From assembly GCF_020829685.1 (NCBI RefSeq), contig NZ_JAIVFR010000400.1, forward strand, positions 1-6,348: a DNA stretch of 6,348 nt, read 5' to 3'. Below the pieces are notes generated by a model. The model was not told the origin of the DNA. It ran no database searches and saw only the letters and a list, made by a program, of their open reading frames with translations. Made by a program: the position numbers and the translations under genes. Positions 1 through 5,005 of the stretch are shown here, piece after piece. Each line of letters starts with the position of its first letter. The stretch's first letter is position 1. This DNA comes from Nostoc sp. CHAB 5715 (GTDB lineage: Bacteria; Cyanobacteriota; Cyanobacteriia; Cyanobacteriales; Nostocaceae).

Positions 1-9
1 AAATACCAT

Positions 10-41
10 TTAAGTCTAACAAAATAAAAAATTAGACTTAA
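10..41. repeat. 10-bp perfect inverted repeat upstream of priA
   Basis: TTAAGTCTAA (10-19) is the exact reverse complement of TTAGACTTAA (32-41), with a 12-base A-rich loop. The stem is AT-rich and no clear T-run follows, so it is only a weak terminator candidate for whatever lies to the left. It could equally be a protein-binding dyad. The dyad is directly visible; any role is inference. Confidence 0.6.
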
Positions 42-57
42 TTTAGCTAGGTTATTT

Positions 58-86
58 TTGACCAGCTAGGTGAGGGAAATATCTAA
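58..86 (+). promoter_or_regulatory. Possible priA promoter
   Basis: TTGACC at 58-63 matches a -35 box at five of six positions. A -10 box is poor: TATCTA at 80-85 (16-base spacer) is the best placed. The octamer AGCTAGGT occurs at 45-52 and again at 64-71 (19 bases apart), bracketing the -35 box. Transcription would start near 92, giving a leader of about a dozen bases. No Shine-Dalgarno sequence lies just before the ATG at 104, which is not rare in cyanobacteria. This is a weak prediction. Confidence 0.25.
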
Positions 87-103
87 CTAGAAAGTCAGAA
101 ACT

Positions 104-1849
104 ATGTATATTAATGACGTAAAATTATCTCCTTTATTAGTAGCTGAACTTAGTGAATCATACCAGTCAGGTACAACTCTTAATAGGTGGGTTGAAGTAC
201 TGGTAGACTGTCCAGGAAGTACAGGACTATTTACTTATCGATTGCCAGCCCAGTTAGAAATAAAACCAGGGGATATTTTGAGCGTGCCATTTGGGGCACA
301 ACAATTAGGAGCGATCGCTATTCGGTTACTGGCACAACCAAATGTCGAACTACCACCAGAAAAAATCCGGGAAGTAGAAGATATAGTCAGCGTTGGATTT
401 TTCCCAAGTGCTTATTGGGAATTACTCAATCGAGTTGCTGCATATTACTATACGCCCCTAATTCAAGTAATCCGGGTTGCTCTGCCACCAGGGTTGCTGG
501 GGCGATCGCAGCGTCGTATTCGCCTTGTTGGAGGCAGAGGGCATACTTCGACTGCGCTCAGTACAAGAGGGGCAGGGGGAAGTAGTTATTTACTGGCATC
601 TCCTGATCCTTTAGCTTTTTTGACTCCAACTGCGCGGCAAGTTTGGGAACTTTTACAAGCGCAACCGGCGGGAGACTACAGTTTTGTCTACCTCCAACAA
701 AAAGTCAAATCTGCCTATCGGGGAATTCGGGAGTTGCTGCGATTTGGTTTAGTAGAAAGCTACTTAGAACCGCCGCGACTAACTCGACCAAAACTGCAAA
801 AAGCAGTCACGGTCACAGGTACAATTGACCACGAATTAACTACTCGCCAAAGAGAGATTTTGGAAGTGCTGCGGCGGCGTGGTGGCGAGTTGTGGCAAAA
901 TGAATTACTACAAATTTGCAATGCTAGTTCTTCTATCCTCAAAACGTTGGCACAAAAGGGTTACATCGTCATCGAAGAACGGGAAGTATTGCGAACCGAA
1001 CAGGGGCCAGCATTAGCAGGCGATGGGGCTAAATCCTTAACTGATGCTCAAGCTAGCGCCTTAGAAACAATCCAGACACTAGATGGATTTGCTGAAGTTT
1101 TGTTGCATGGGGTGACAGGTTCAGGAAAAACCGAAGTATATTTACAAGCGATCGCACCTCTCCTCAACCAAAGCAAATCCGCCCTTGTTTTAGTCCCAGA
1201 AATTGGACTCACACCCCAGCTAACCGATCGTTTTCGCGCCCGTTTTGGTAATAAAGTCAGCGTCTATCACAGCGCCCTCTCCGATGGTGAACGTTACGAC
1301 ACTTGGCGACAAATGCTCACAGGAGGGCCACAAGTTGTCATTGGTACGCGCAGTGCCGTTTTCGCCCCTTTGCCCAATTTGGGTTTAATTATTTTAGATG
1401 AAGAACACGATAGCAGTTTTAAACAAGACTCCCCCATACCCACCTACCACGCCCGTACCGTCGCCCAGTGGCGAGCCGAATTAGAAAATTGCCCCTTGGT
1501 GTTGGGTTCCGCTACGCCTTCGTTGGAGAGTTGGGTAAGCGTCGGAGGGATGAGGGAGCAGGGGGAGATGAGGGAGCAGGGGAGAAATAAAAGTCAAGTT
1601 TTTCCCCTCTGCCCAATGCCCAATACTTCGGCTTCGCTCAGTACAAGTGCCCCATGCCCCATGCCCAATTACATAACTGCAACACGAGGCAGACGATGCT
1701 TAAACCCACAGAGAATTTCCCAGGAAATAGTGTTTAGTTGTTCTGCCCAATCGTCTGCTAAAATGTTTTCTTTTCCCTGTTCCCCTAGTAAGGTGACAAC
1801 TTCCCCTTCTTGGATATTCGGTATGGCACTCACATCCAGCATCAACTGA
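104..1849 (+). CDS. priA: Primosomal protein N' (PriA) helicase, truncated after the first helicase lobe
   Basis: PriA is a 3'-5' DNA helicase that recognises stalled forks and reloads the replicative helicase. Residues about 29-125 form the N-terminal 3'-DNA-end binding domain (GLFTYRLP, VPFG.QQLGA). Residues 166-220 and 245-297 look like winged-helix segments. The first helicase lobe starts near 312 (LTDAQASAL) and carries Walker A GVTGSGKT (336-343), VPEIGLTPQ (364-372), the DEEHD box (432-436) and GSATPS (468-473). Homology ends near residue 479 (base 1540). Residues 480-522 translate purine-rich and heptamer repeats, and 523-581 are antisense to the alr 3' end, so about 100 C-terminal residues are not PriA. 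The cysteine-rich zinc module, helicase lobe 2 and C-terminal domain are absent and not encoded elsewhere in the window. Bacterial PriA is usually 700 residues or more, so this copy should lack helicase activity. A 17-19-residue in-frame repeat insert sits at 143-161. Identity is certain; whether the truncation is biological or an assembly error is open. Confidence 0.9.
   Translation: MYINDVKLSPLLVAELSESYQSGTTLNRWVEVLVDCPGSTGLFTYRLPAQLEIKPGDILSVPFGAQQLGAIAIRLLAQPNVELPPEKIREVEDIVSVGFFPSAYWELLNRVAAYYYTPLIQVIRVALPPGLLGRSQRRIRLVGGRGHTSTALSTRGAGGSSYLLASPDPLAFLTPTARQVWELLQAQPAGDYSFVYLQQKVKSAYRGIRELLRFGLVESYLEPPRLTRPKLQKAVTVTGTIDHELTTRQREILEVLRRRGGELWQNELLQICNASSSILKTLAQKGYIVIEEREVLRTEQGPALAGDGAKSLTDAQASALETIQTLDGFAEVLLHGVTGSGKTEVYLQAIAPLLNQSKSALVLVPEIGLTPQLTDRFRARFGNKVSVYHSALSDGERYDTWRQMLTGGPQVVIGTRSAVFAPLPNLGLIILDEEHDSSFKQDSPIPTYHARTVAQWRAELENCPLVLGSATPSLESWVSVGGMREQGEMREQGRNKSQVFPLCPMPNTSASLSTSAPCPMPNYITATRGRRCLNPQRISQEIVFSCSAQSSAKMFSFPCSPSKVTTSPSWIFGMALTSSIN
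530..580 (+). repeat. Small dispersed repeat inserted in frame inside priA
   Basis: A G-rich stretch (530-541) and another (567-580) flank a unit that starts ACTTCG at 545 and ends TACAAG at 567. The same unit, two mismatches apart, lies at 1625-1647. If 24 bases from 545 are removed, the flanks join as GGCAGAGGGCATGGGGCAGG, which is the reverse-complement style of the GCCCCAT heptamer array seen at 1611-1669. So a short element appears nested in a heptamer-like array that is itself inside the gene. The insert keeps the frame and adds a G/S/T-rich linker (residues about 143-161) between the DNA-binding domain and the winged helix. Small dispersed repeats of 21-27 bp embedded in heptamer arrays are known from Nostoc (the SDR families); I cannot assign the family number. 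Confidence 0.75.
1544..1584. repeat. 18-bp purine-rich tandem duplication at the priA break
   Basis: GATGAGGGAGCAGGGG occurs at 1549-1564 and again at 1567-1582, a period of 18 bases. It translates in the priA frame as MREQGE then MREQGR. It starts immediately after the last PriA-like codons (LESWVSV). This kind of G/A-rich filler is typical of non-coding DNA in heterocystous cyanobacteria and marks the left edge of the junction. Confidence 0.8.
1611..1669. repeat. Heptamer tandem array interrupted by a 24-bp dispersed repeat
   Basis: The order is GCCCAAT at 1611 and 1618, then a 24-base unit (1625-1648, starting ACTTCG and ending CAAGT), then GCCCCAT at 1649 and 1656 and GCCCAAT at 1663-1669. 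Removing the 24-base unit restores an unbroken run of five heptamers. Short tandemly repeated repetitive (STRR) heptamers are an established feature of heterocystous cyanobacteria, and SDR elements embedded in them have been described. The last base of the last heptamer is also the first base of the alr stop codon on the opposite strand, so the array lies directly against alr. Confidence 0.85.
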
Positions 1850-2856
1850 TCCATTGTAATTGTCCCAATTTGCGAAACTCGCTGACCGCGAATTAACACT
1901 TGCATTTTGTTGGAAAGATTACGAGGCACACCGTCAGCATAGCCAATTCCCACGACGGCGAGGCAAAGTTCACGCGGGGCAATAAATTGATGCCCGTAAC
2001 TAACAGCAGTTCCTGCGGCAATTGTTTTAACTTGGGTAACTCTTGCCTTAAGTTGCAAAACCGGCTTGAGATTGATCGCATTTTGTAAATGCGGCGCTGG
2101 ATAAAGTCCGTAAACAGCTAAACCTACTCGCACAATGTCGTAATGCAATGCCGGATTTGTAAGTGCAGCAGCTGAGTTTGCCAAATGCAAGCAGGGTGGC
2201 TGAATTCCCATTGCTTTGATTTGAGCGATCGCTTCCTCAAATCGTCTATGCTGTTCTTCCATTGCCGTAGTATCAGGATCATCTGCTGTTGCCAAATGAG
2301 AATAAATACTGGCAATAGATAGATGTGGTAAGCGCTGCACTAATTGCACAAATTCCCCAGCTTGCTGCCAATTAGTTCCCAACCTAGACATTCCCGTATC
2401 TAATTTGATGTGTACGGGGACTGGAGAACCATGATTCATGAATTCTAGAGTGTCGGAAAATACTAAAGCTTGTTTAGGGCTACAGAGTGTGGGCTGAAGT
2501 TTCCAATGTGCGATCGCATGAATCTGCTCTGGTGTATGAGTTGCCCCTAAAATCAAAATGGGTGCTTGAATCCCGCCTTCTCGCAATTCAATAGCTTCTG
2601 GAACTGTAGCGACTCCCAGCCAACTAGCCCCCGATTCGATTGCAGTTCGGGCGACTGTTACCGCTCCATGTCCATAGGCATCAGCTTTTACTACTGCCAT
2701 CAACTCAGTACGCGGCGATAAAAACTGCACCAATTGCTGTACATTGTACGACAACGCCCCTAAGTCAATTTCTACCCAGGCTCGTTGCGAAAACCACGCG
2801 TAGGTGTCGCACTGCTGATTAGGAACTACACCAGGGATTTGTTTGCGACTTAACAT
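1669..2856 (-). CDS. alr: Alanine racemase (PLP-dependent, fold type III)
   Basis: It interconverts L- and D-alanine in the cytoplasm, supplying D-Ala for peptidoglycan. The 395-residue protein is complete. The N-terminal TIM barrel carries AVVKADAYGHG with the PLP lysine K57. R158 (KLDTGMSRLG) and R243 (RVGLAVYGLYP) match the conserved arginines of the family (136 and 219 in the Geobacillus enzyme). The second catalytic base is Y287 (AVSYGHQF), and GTITMDQ (331-337) gives the substrate-site Met-Asp pair from the partner subunit. The C terminus (ILCGFKHRLPRV) is typical. About 23 residues precede the conserved WVEIDLGAL, slightly longer than many homologues. The ATG at 2856 is chosen because AGGAG lies nine bases upstream. 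The gene converges on the priA remnant with repeats right up to its stop, and diverges from the HNH gene. Confidence 0.97.
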   Translation of the reverse strand: MLSRKQIPGVVPNQQCDTYAWFSQRAWVEIDLGALSYNVQQLVQFLSPRTELMAVVKADAYGHGAVTVARTAIESGASWLGVATVPEAIELREGGIQAPILILGATHTPEQIHAIAHWKLQPTLCSPKQALVFSDTLEFMNHGSPVPVHIKLDTGMSRLGTNWQQAGEFVQLVQRLPHLSIASIYSHLATADDPDTTAMEEQHRRFEEAIAQIKAMGIQPPCLHLANSAAALTNPALHYDIVRVGLAVYGLYPAPHLQNAINLKPVLQLKARVTQVKTIAAGTAVSYGHQFIAPRELCLAVVGIGYADGVPRNLSNKMQVLIRGQRVSQIGTITMDQLMLDVSAIPNIQEGEVVTLLGEQGKENILADDWAEQLNTISWEILCGFKHRLPRVAVM

Positions 2857-2865
2857 TTGTACTGA

Positions 2866-2870
2866 CTCCT
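2866..2870 (-). promoter_or_regulatory. alr ribosome binding site
   Basis: On the minus strand AGGAG stands nine bases before the ATG at 2856. This good Shine-Dalgarno match decides the alr start in favour of the 395-residue form. Confidence 0.75.
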
Positions 2871-2898
2871 ATCCTACCACGGCTAAACTTCCAAGTTA

Positions 2899-2920
2899 TC
2901 TATACACGCTTACTAAAGCG
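2899..2920 (-). promoter_or_regulatory. Possible alr promoter -10 box with adjacent dyad
   Basis: On the minus strand TATAGA (2899-2904) is a plausible -10 box about 40 bases before the start codon. Just upstream, in the spacer position, is a perfect 5-bp dyad, CGCTT-ACTA-AAGCG (2907-2920, plus-strand reading). A good -35 box is not seen. The dyad could be an operator; this is inference from position only. Confidence 0.25.
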
Positions 2921-2937
2921 AGATCAGATTAAAATAA

Positions 2938-3162
2938 TTCGCAATACTTCGGCTACGCTCAGGACAAGCTCAGTACAAGTTCGCAATACTTCGGCTTACC
3001 TCGGCTTACTTCGGCTAGCGAGCGTACAAGTCGCGGTTCCTGAGCGTAGTCGTTCGCGCAGCGTCCCGCAGGGAAGGGCGGCACAAGTCGGCACAAGTCG
3101 CGGTTCCTGAGCGTAGTCGTTCGCGCAGCGTCCCGCAGGGAAGGGCAGTACAAGTTCGCAAT
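2938..3162. repeat. Nested cluster of small dispersed repeats between alr and the HNH gene
   Basis: Three direct copies of TTCGCAAT (2938-2945, 2980-2987, 3155-3162) delimit the cluster. After the first comes an ACTTCGGCT...TACAAG unit with a duplicated tail (2946-2979). After the second comes a unit whose first ten bases are repeated three times (2988-3030, ACTTCGGCTT with variants), followed by a 54-bp duplication and a final AGTACAAG. Inverted pieces also occur: CCTGAGCGTAGTCG (3039-3052) is the reverse complement of a variant of the unit core. Units inside units fit the complex nested insertions described for Nostoc SDR families. The cluster has no credible gene; an 80-codon frame on the minus strand is only repeat translation. 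Confidence 0.8.
3026..3146. repeat. Perfect 54-bp direct duplication
   Basis: Bases 3026-3079 are repeated without a mismatch at 3093-3146 (67-base offset). Each copy runs from ACAAGTCGCGG to GCAGGGAAGGGC and contains the short hairpin TCCC-GCA-GGGA. The 13-base spacer contains a partial third ACAAGTCG. Perfect identity suggests a recent duplication by slippage or unequal crossover. The unit resembles other dispersed Nostoc-type repeats; function is unknown. Confidence 0.9.
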
Positions 3163-3474
3163 TACGTTTTGTGACGGGGATTTAGATTTAGCCATCAAAA
3201 CGTGCTGCTTAATAGAAGCTCTTTACTTAAACCCCCAAACTTTGTTAAATAGGAAGTGTAACCTTCATATTGGAATTGATACAAGATGTTGCGGTAGTAA
3301 AGTAAAAGTTAAGATTTATGACTTGCGAGCAAAGCCAGAGATACTCCTCACTTCTCAACTTCTACTCATAACTTAATTGCCGAATTCTCCCAAAAGTATA
3401 ATTTATTCTCATCTCCCTAGCAGGGTGTATTTGTGTTAACATTTATGTAAAGCTAATACCCTGAGCGCAGATAA
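3163..3474. other. Intergenic region upstream of the HNH gene
   Basis: No gene is supported here. The stretch is AT-rich. The only regulatory hint is TATAAT at 3397-3402, a perfect -10 box with a weak TTAATT (3373-3378) 18 bases upstream. It would give a leader of roughly 65 bases before the HNH start. CTGAGCGCAG (3461-3470), immediately before the HNH start codon, is the reverse complement of ten bases in the core of the dispersed repeat inside priA (552-561), possibly by chance. Promoter confidence is low. Confidence 0.3.
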
Positions 3475-3972
3475 ATGGGGAAGGTTTTAGTCTTAAACGC
3501 CTCTTACGAACCTCTCAATATAACGAGTTGGCGTCGCGCTGTCGTTCTGTTAATTAAGGGCAAAGCAGAACGCGTGGAACACAACGGTAAATTCCTATAC
3601 TCGGATTTCCCGTTGCCGACCGTGATCCGGTTGCGTCATTACGTGCGTGTTCCTTATAAAGAAATTCCTCTGACTCGCCGAAATATCTTGCACCGTGATG
3701 GTCATGCGTGTCAATACTGTGGTTACACAGGGGATGAGTTGACCTTAGACCATGTAATACCGCGATCGCGTAGCGGCGGCGATACCTGGGAGAACATTGT
3801 GACCGCTTGTGTGCGTTGCAATGTTAAAAAAGGCAGTCGCACTCCCCATGAAGCTCACATGCCTTTACGTCATCCTCCTCGCCAACCTTATAGCAGCCTC
3901 TATTTCGAGGTCAGCAAACATCTTAAGAGTGGACTGCATACAGAATGGCAAAAGTATGTTATAGGTCTTTGA
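3475..3972 (+). CDS. HNH endonuclease family protein
   Basis: This 165-residue soluble protein has an HNH (beta-beta-alpha-metal) nuclease fold. A conserved N-terminal segment (VLVLNASYEPLNITSWRRAV, residues 4-23) is followed by the nuclease core: C79 and C82 (CQYC), the LDHVIPRSRSGG motif with catalytic-type D92-H93, then N107 (WENIVTAC), C112 and C115 followed by N116. The two CxxC pairs should bind a structural zinc and the histidine/asparagine set the catalytic metal. All key residues are present and the length fits the single-domain HNH group common in cyanobacteria. The ATG at 3475 has no clear Shine-Dalgarno sequence, but the conserved N-terminal segment begins right after it. The gene stands alone, with no methylase, specificity subunit or toxin-like neighbour, so a restriction or defence role is not supported. 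Its DNA target is unknown. Confidence 0.92.
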   Translation: MGKVLVLNASYEPLNITSWRRAVVLLIKGKAERVEHNGKFLYSDFPLPTVIRLRHYVRVPYKEIPLTRRNILHRDGHACQYCGYTGDELTLDHVIPRSRSGGDTWENIVTACVRCNVKKGSRTPHEAHMPLRHPPRQPYSSLYFEVSKHLKSGLHTEWQKYVIGL

Positions 3973-4031
3973 AGAAAAAAGCAGAGGAGCAAAGGAGAAA
4001 GAAGAATTACATTTTTGCTTTGGGACAGTGC

Positions 4032-4049
4032 CAATAACTTTAGTTATTG
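4032..4049. repeat. 18-bp perfect dyad after the HNH gene
   Basis: CAATAACTTTAGTTATTG is an 8-bp inverted repeat around a central TT, 60 bases after the HNH stop. The centre is too tight for full hairpin folding, and no T-run follows. That favours a protein-binding dyad over a terminator. The role is unknown. Confidence 0.5.
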
Positions 4050-4088
4050 ATTGTTGAAAAATTGGTGACTATATTACTTGCAATGATC

Positions 4089-4096
4089 GCGATCGC
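4089..4096. repeat. HIP1 octamer GCGATCGC (one of eight in the window)
   Basis: This is the only HIP1 copy outside a gene, and it overlaps a second GATCGC. Other copies start at 311, 502, 1148 (priA), 2225, 2510 (alr), 3762 (HNH gene) and 5848 (DHH gene). About 0.1 copy would be expected by chance in this length, so the set is strong evidence for cyanobacterial origin of all four genes. Confidence 0.95.
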
Positions 4097-4127
4097 GTCT
4101 CGTAAACAAGCGTAATGCGTCAACGCT

Positions 4128-4156
4128 CAAGCCTCTACATGTGAGTATGGGGCTTG
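4128..4156. repeat. Hairpin with 8-bp stem
   Basis: CAAGCCTC (4128-4135) pairs with GGGGCTTG (4149-4156) with one G-T wobble around a 13-base loop. A pyrimidine-rich stretch (CTCTTTCCTCCC) follows. This is not a classic T-run, so a terminator is possible but unconvincing. Confidence 0.45.
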
Positions 4157-4242
4157 CTCTTTCCTCCCTAGCTTCTGCCTTCTTGCATTAGTACAGCGCG
4201 GCATCAATCAAGCTACCATTTTCAAACTTGCAAAAGCCTTGA

Positions 4243-4248
4243 TATAAT
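4243..4248 (+). promoter_or_regulatory. Possible promoter -10 box
   Basis: A perfect TATAAT lies in the first copy of the 13-bp repeat, but no good -35 box is at the right distance. The second copy (4492) reads TATAGA. No gene begins soon after, so transcription from here would make a non-coding RNA or a very long DHH leader. Confidence 0.2.
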
Positions 4249-4257
4249 ACACCACTC

Positions 4258-4285
4258 TTGACTTTTGACTTCCGCCTTGCGGTAC
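4258..4285. repeat. TTGACTT heptamer pair joined to a short hairpin repeat
   Basis: TTGACTT is repeated at 4258-4264 and 4265-4271, followed directly by CCGC-CTT-GCGG (4272-4282) and TAC. A small hairpin element beside tandem heptamers again has the look of Nostoc-type dispersed repeats. It accounts for most of the false minus-strand frame across this spot. Confidence 0.55.
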
Positions 4286-4298
4286 TAGGCTTGCCTCT

Positions 4299-4313
4299 AA
4301 ATTCTCAGAATTT
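4299..4313. repeat. 15-bp palindrome followed by T bases
   Basis: AAATTCTCAGAATTT has 7-bp arms around a single C, and two further T bases follow. It may be a weak terminator or a binding dyad. Confidence 0.4.
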
Positions 4314-4335
4314 TTAAAGGAGACGAAAAACACGC

Positions 4336-4395
4336 ATTGTTCAATAAGAATAATTGTTAATTGCTCAATAATCACAATAATGAGAGTATTGAGCA
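4336..4395. repeat. Three related TCAATA repeats, two direct and one inverted
   Basis: ATTGTTCAATAA (4336-4347) and ATTGCTCAATAA (4360-4371) are direct copies 24 bases apart with one mismatch. TATTGAGCA (4387-4395) is the inverted partner of TGCTCAATA (4362-4370), giving a 9-bp stem with a 16-base loop. The even spacing and the mixed orientation resemble a set of regulator sites, but no downstream gene is close. Confidence 0.55.
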
Positions 4396-4518
4396 TAAGA
4401 CTGTTTAAAATATCAAGGACTAGTCTAAAGTCTAAGATAGAAATTATACCCTAAGTCAGATTCAATACCTTCGCCAATTTACAAGCCTTGATATAGAACA
4501 AACCTAAGATTTTACACC

Positions 4519-4546
4519 CTTGTTTTTGCCATCCGGGAAAAACAAG
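4519..4546. repeat. Hairpin with perfect 9-bp stem
   Basis: CTTGTTTTT (4519-4527) pairs exactly with AAAAACAAG (4538-4546) around the loop GCCATCCGGG. No T-run follows on either strand, so it is not a standard terminator. It lies 460 bases before the DHH start. Confidence 0.6.
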
Positions 4547-4638
4547 AGCCAATAAAATCCTGTATGGTTTCTGTGGAAGTAGTTTTGACTGTCGTGTACG
4601 TTTGGACTGGGGTTTTACGTTTGCCTAATAATCAAGCA

Positions 4639-4687
4639 TAGTCTTGTCTTGGGCTATTTCGGCAAAAGCTAGACTACTTCTTTTTTT
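4639..4687 (+). terminator. Weak terminator-like hairpin with T-run
   Basis: TAGTCT (4639-4644) pairs with AGACTA (4671-4676) across a 26-base loop that has a minor inner GCT/AGC pairing. Seven T bases (4681-4687) follow after CTTC. The outer stem is short and the loop long, so termination is possible only for a transcript entering from the left. Confidence 0.25.
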
Positions 4688-4763
4688 GGCTAAGGTGTTG
4701 TCAGATTAAAATCCCATTACTCGAATTGACCAAACACAAAAAAAGCTCCTCAAACAGATTTAT

Positions 4764-4778
4764 GCTTTCAGAGAAAGC
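4764..4778. repeat. Compact 6-bp hairpin
   Basis: GCTTTC-AGA-GAAAGC is a perfect stem with a three-base loop. It lies about 230 bases before the DHH start, with no T-run next to it. Confidence 0.4.
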
Positions 4779-4835
4779 CCTATATAGTAAACTTCCTTGT
4801 TTCTAGCACCTATACGTCTAAGAGTTGAATTTAGT

Positions 4836-4855
4836 CCATTGTTGACCATTGTTGA
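4836..4855. repeat. Tandem 10-bp duplication
   Basis: CCATTGTTGA is repeated twice without a gap. It lies 150 bases before the DHH start codon and could be a slippage product or paired regulator sites. Confidence 0.6.
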
Positions 4856-4974
4856 GCGCTGCTATGACTGACAAAAATATACTTAGATGTATAGTGCAAT
4901 GTCCTGATATTTTTGCGAAGATCGAGATAATGTGGCTAGATTCAGTGAATTGCTGATTGTAGTATTTCTGAATT

Positions 4975-5005
4975 AAAGGAGCCTCACACTTTAAAAAAGT
5001 TCCCT
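4975..5005 (+). promoter_or_regulatory. DHH gene ribosome binding site with intervening mini-hairpin
   Basis: AAAGGAG (4975-4981) is a strong Shine-Dalgarno match but stands 24 bases before the ATG at 5006, too far for normal use. ACTTT-AAA-AAAGT (4988-5000) between them can fold and would shorten the effective gap to about 11 bases. No in-frame ATG, GTG or TTG lies in the gap, so the start at 5006 stands. Confidence 0.4.

Larger units (their letters stand above)
4234..4495. repeat. 13-bp direct repeats bounding a 249-bp period
   Basis: AAGCCTTGATATA occurs at 4234-4246 and at 4483-4495, and similarity extends to the following bases (ACA after two mismatches). The segment between them holds the heptamer pair and the TCAATA repeats. 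The pair could be the footprint of an inserted or duplicated block; no inverted ends were seen. Confidence 0.6.
3973..5005. other. Long non-coding region between the HNH and DHH genes
   Basis: No convincing protein gene was found in these 1033 bp. It begins with A/G-rich filler (3974-4005). Then come several dyads and short repeats listed separately, a HIP1 site, a perfect TATAAT box, a terminator-like hairpin and the DHH leader. Frames of 62 codons (4396-4208, -) and 30 codons (4864-4956, +) lack ribosome binding sites; the first translates a dispersed repeat. A small RNA is possible but not shown. Confidence 0.6.

Noticed and set aside
1669..1849. Real 181-base antisense overlap of priA and alr coding regions
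   Set aside because: The priA frame here has no PriA similarity, while the alr frame is conserved to its end, so the overlap is accidental read-through.
3026..3146. CRISPR-like repeat pair
   Set aside because: Only two units of 54 bp with a 13-base spacer that is itself repeat sequence, no further units and no cas genes.
2959..3198. Minus-strand frame of 79 codons
   Set aside because: It lies almost wholly in the nested repeat cluster, repeats its own peptide (with L-R-D-A-A-R and similar pieces) because of the 54-bp duplication, and has no recognisable domain.
3475..3972. HNH gene as part of a restriction or defence island
   Set aside because: No methylase, specificity, toxin, phage or transposase gene is adjacent. 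The stand-alone form is widespread in cyanobacteria, and its HIP1 site suggests a resident gene.
4208..4396. Minus-strand frame of 62 codons with a hydrophobic N terminus, a possible small membrane protein
   Set aside because: It has no ribosome binding site, and its middle translates the TTGACTT/CCGCCTTGCGG dispersed repeat. Its hydrophobicity comes from the AT-rich TCAATA repeats.
4864..4956. 30-codon plus-strand frame ahead of the DHH gene, a possible leader peptide
   Set aside because: No Shine-Dalgarno sequence, no amino-acid run suggestive of attenuation, and a length expected by chance.
4978..5000. Resemblance to the Yfr1 small RNA core (CCTCACAC)
   Set aside because: Only eight bases match, the upstream stem and a proper terminator hairpin are missing, and it lies directly in front of the DHH start codon.
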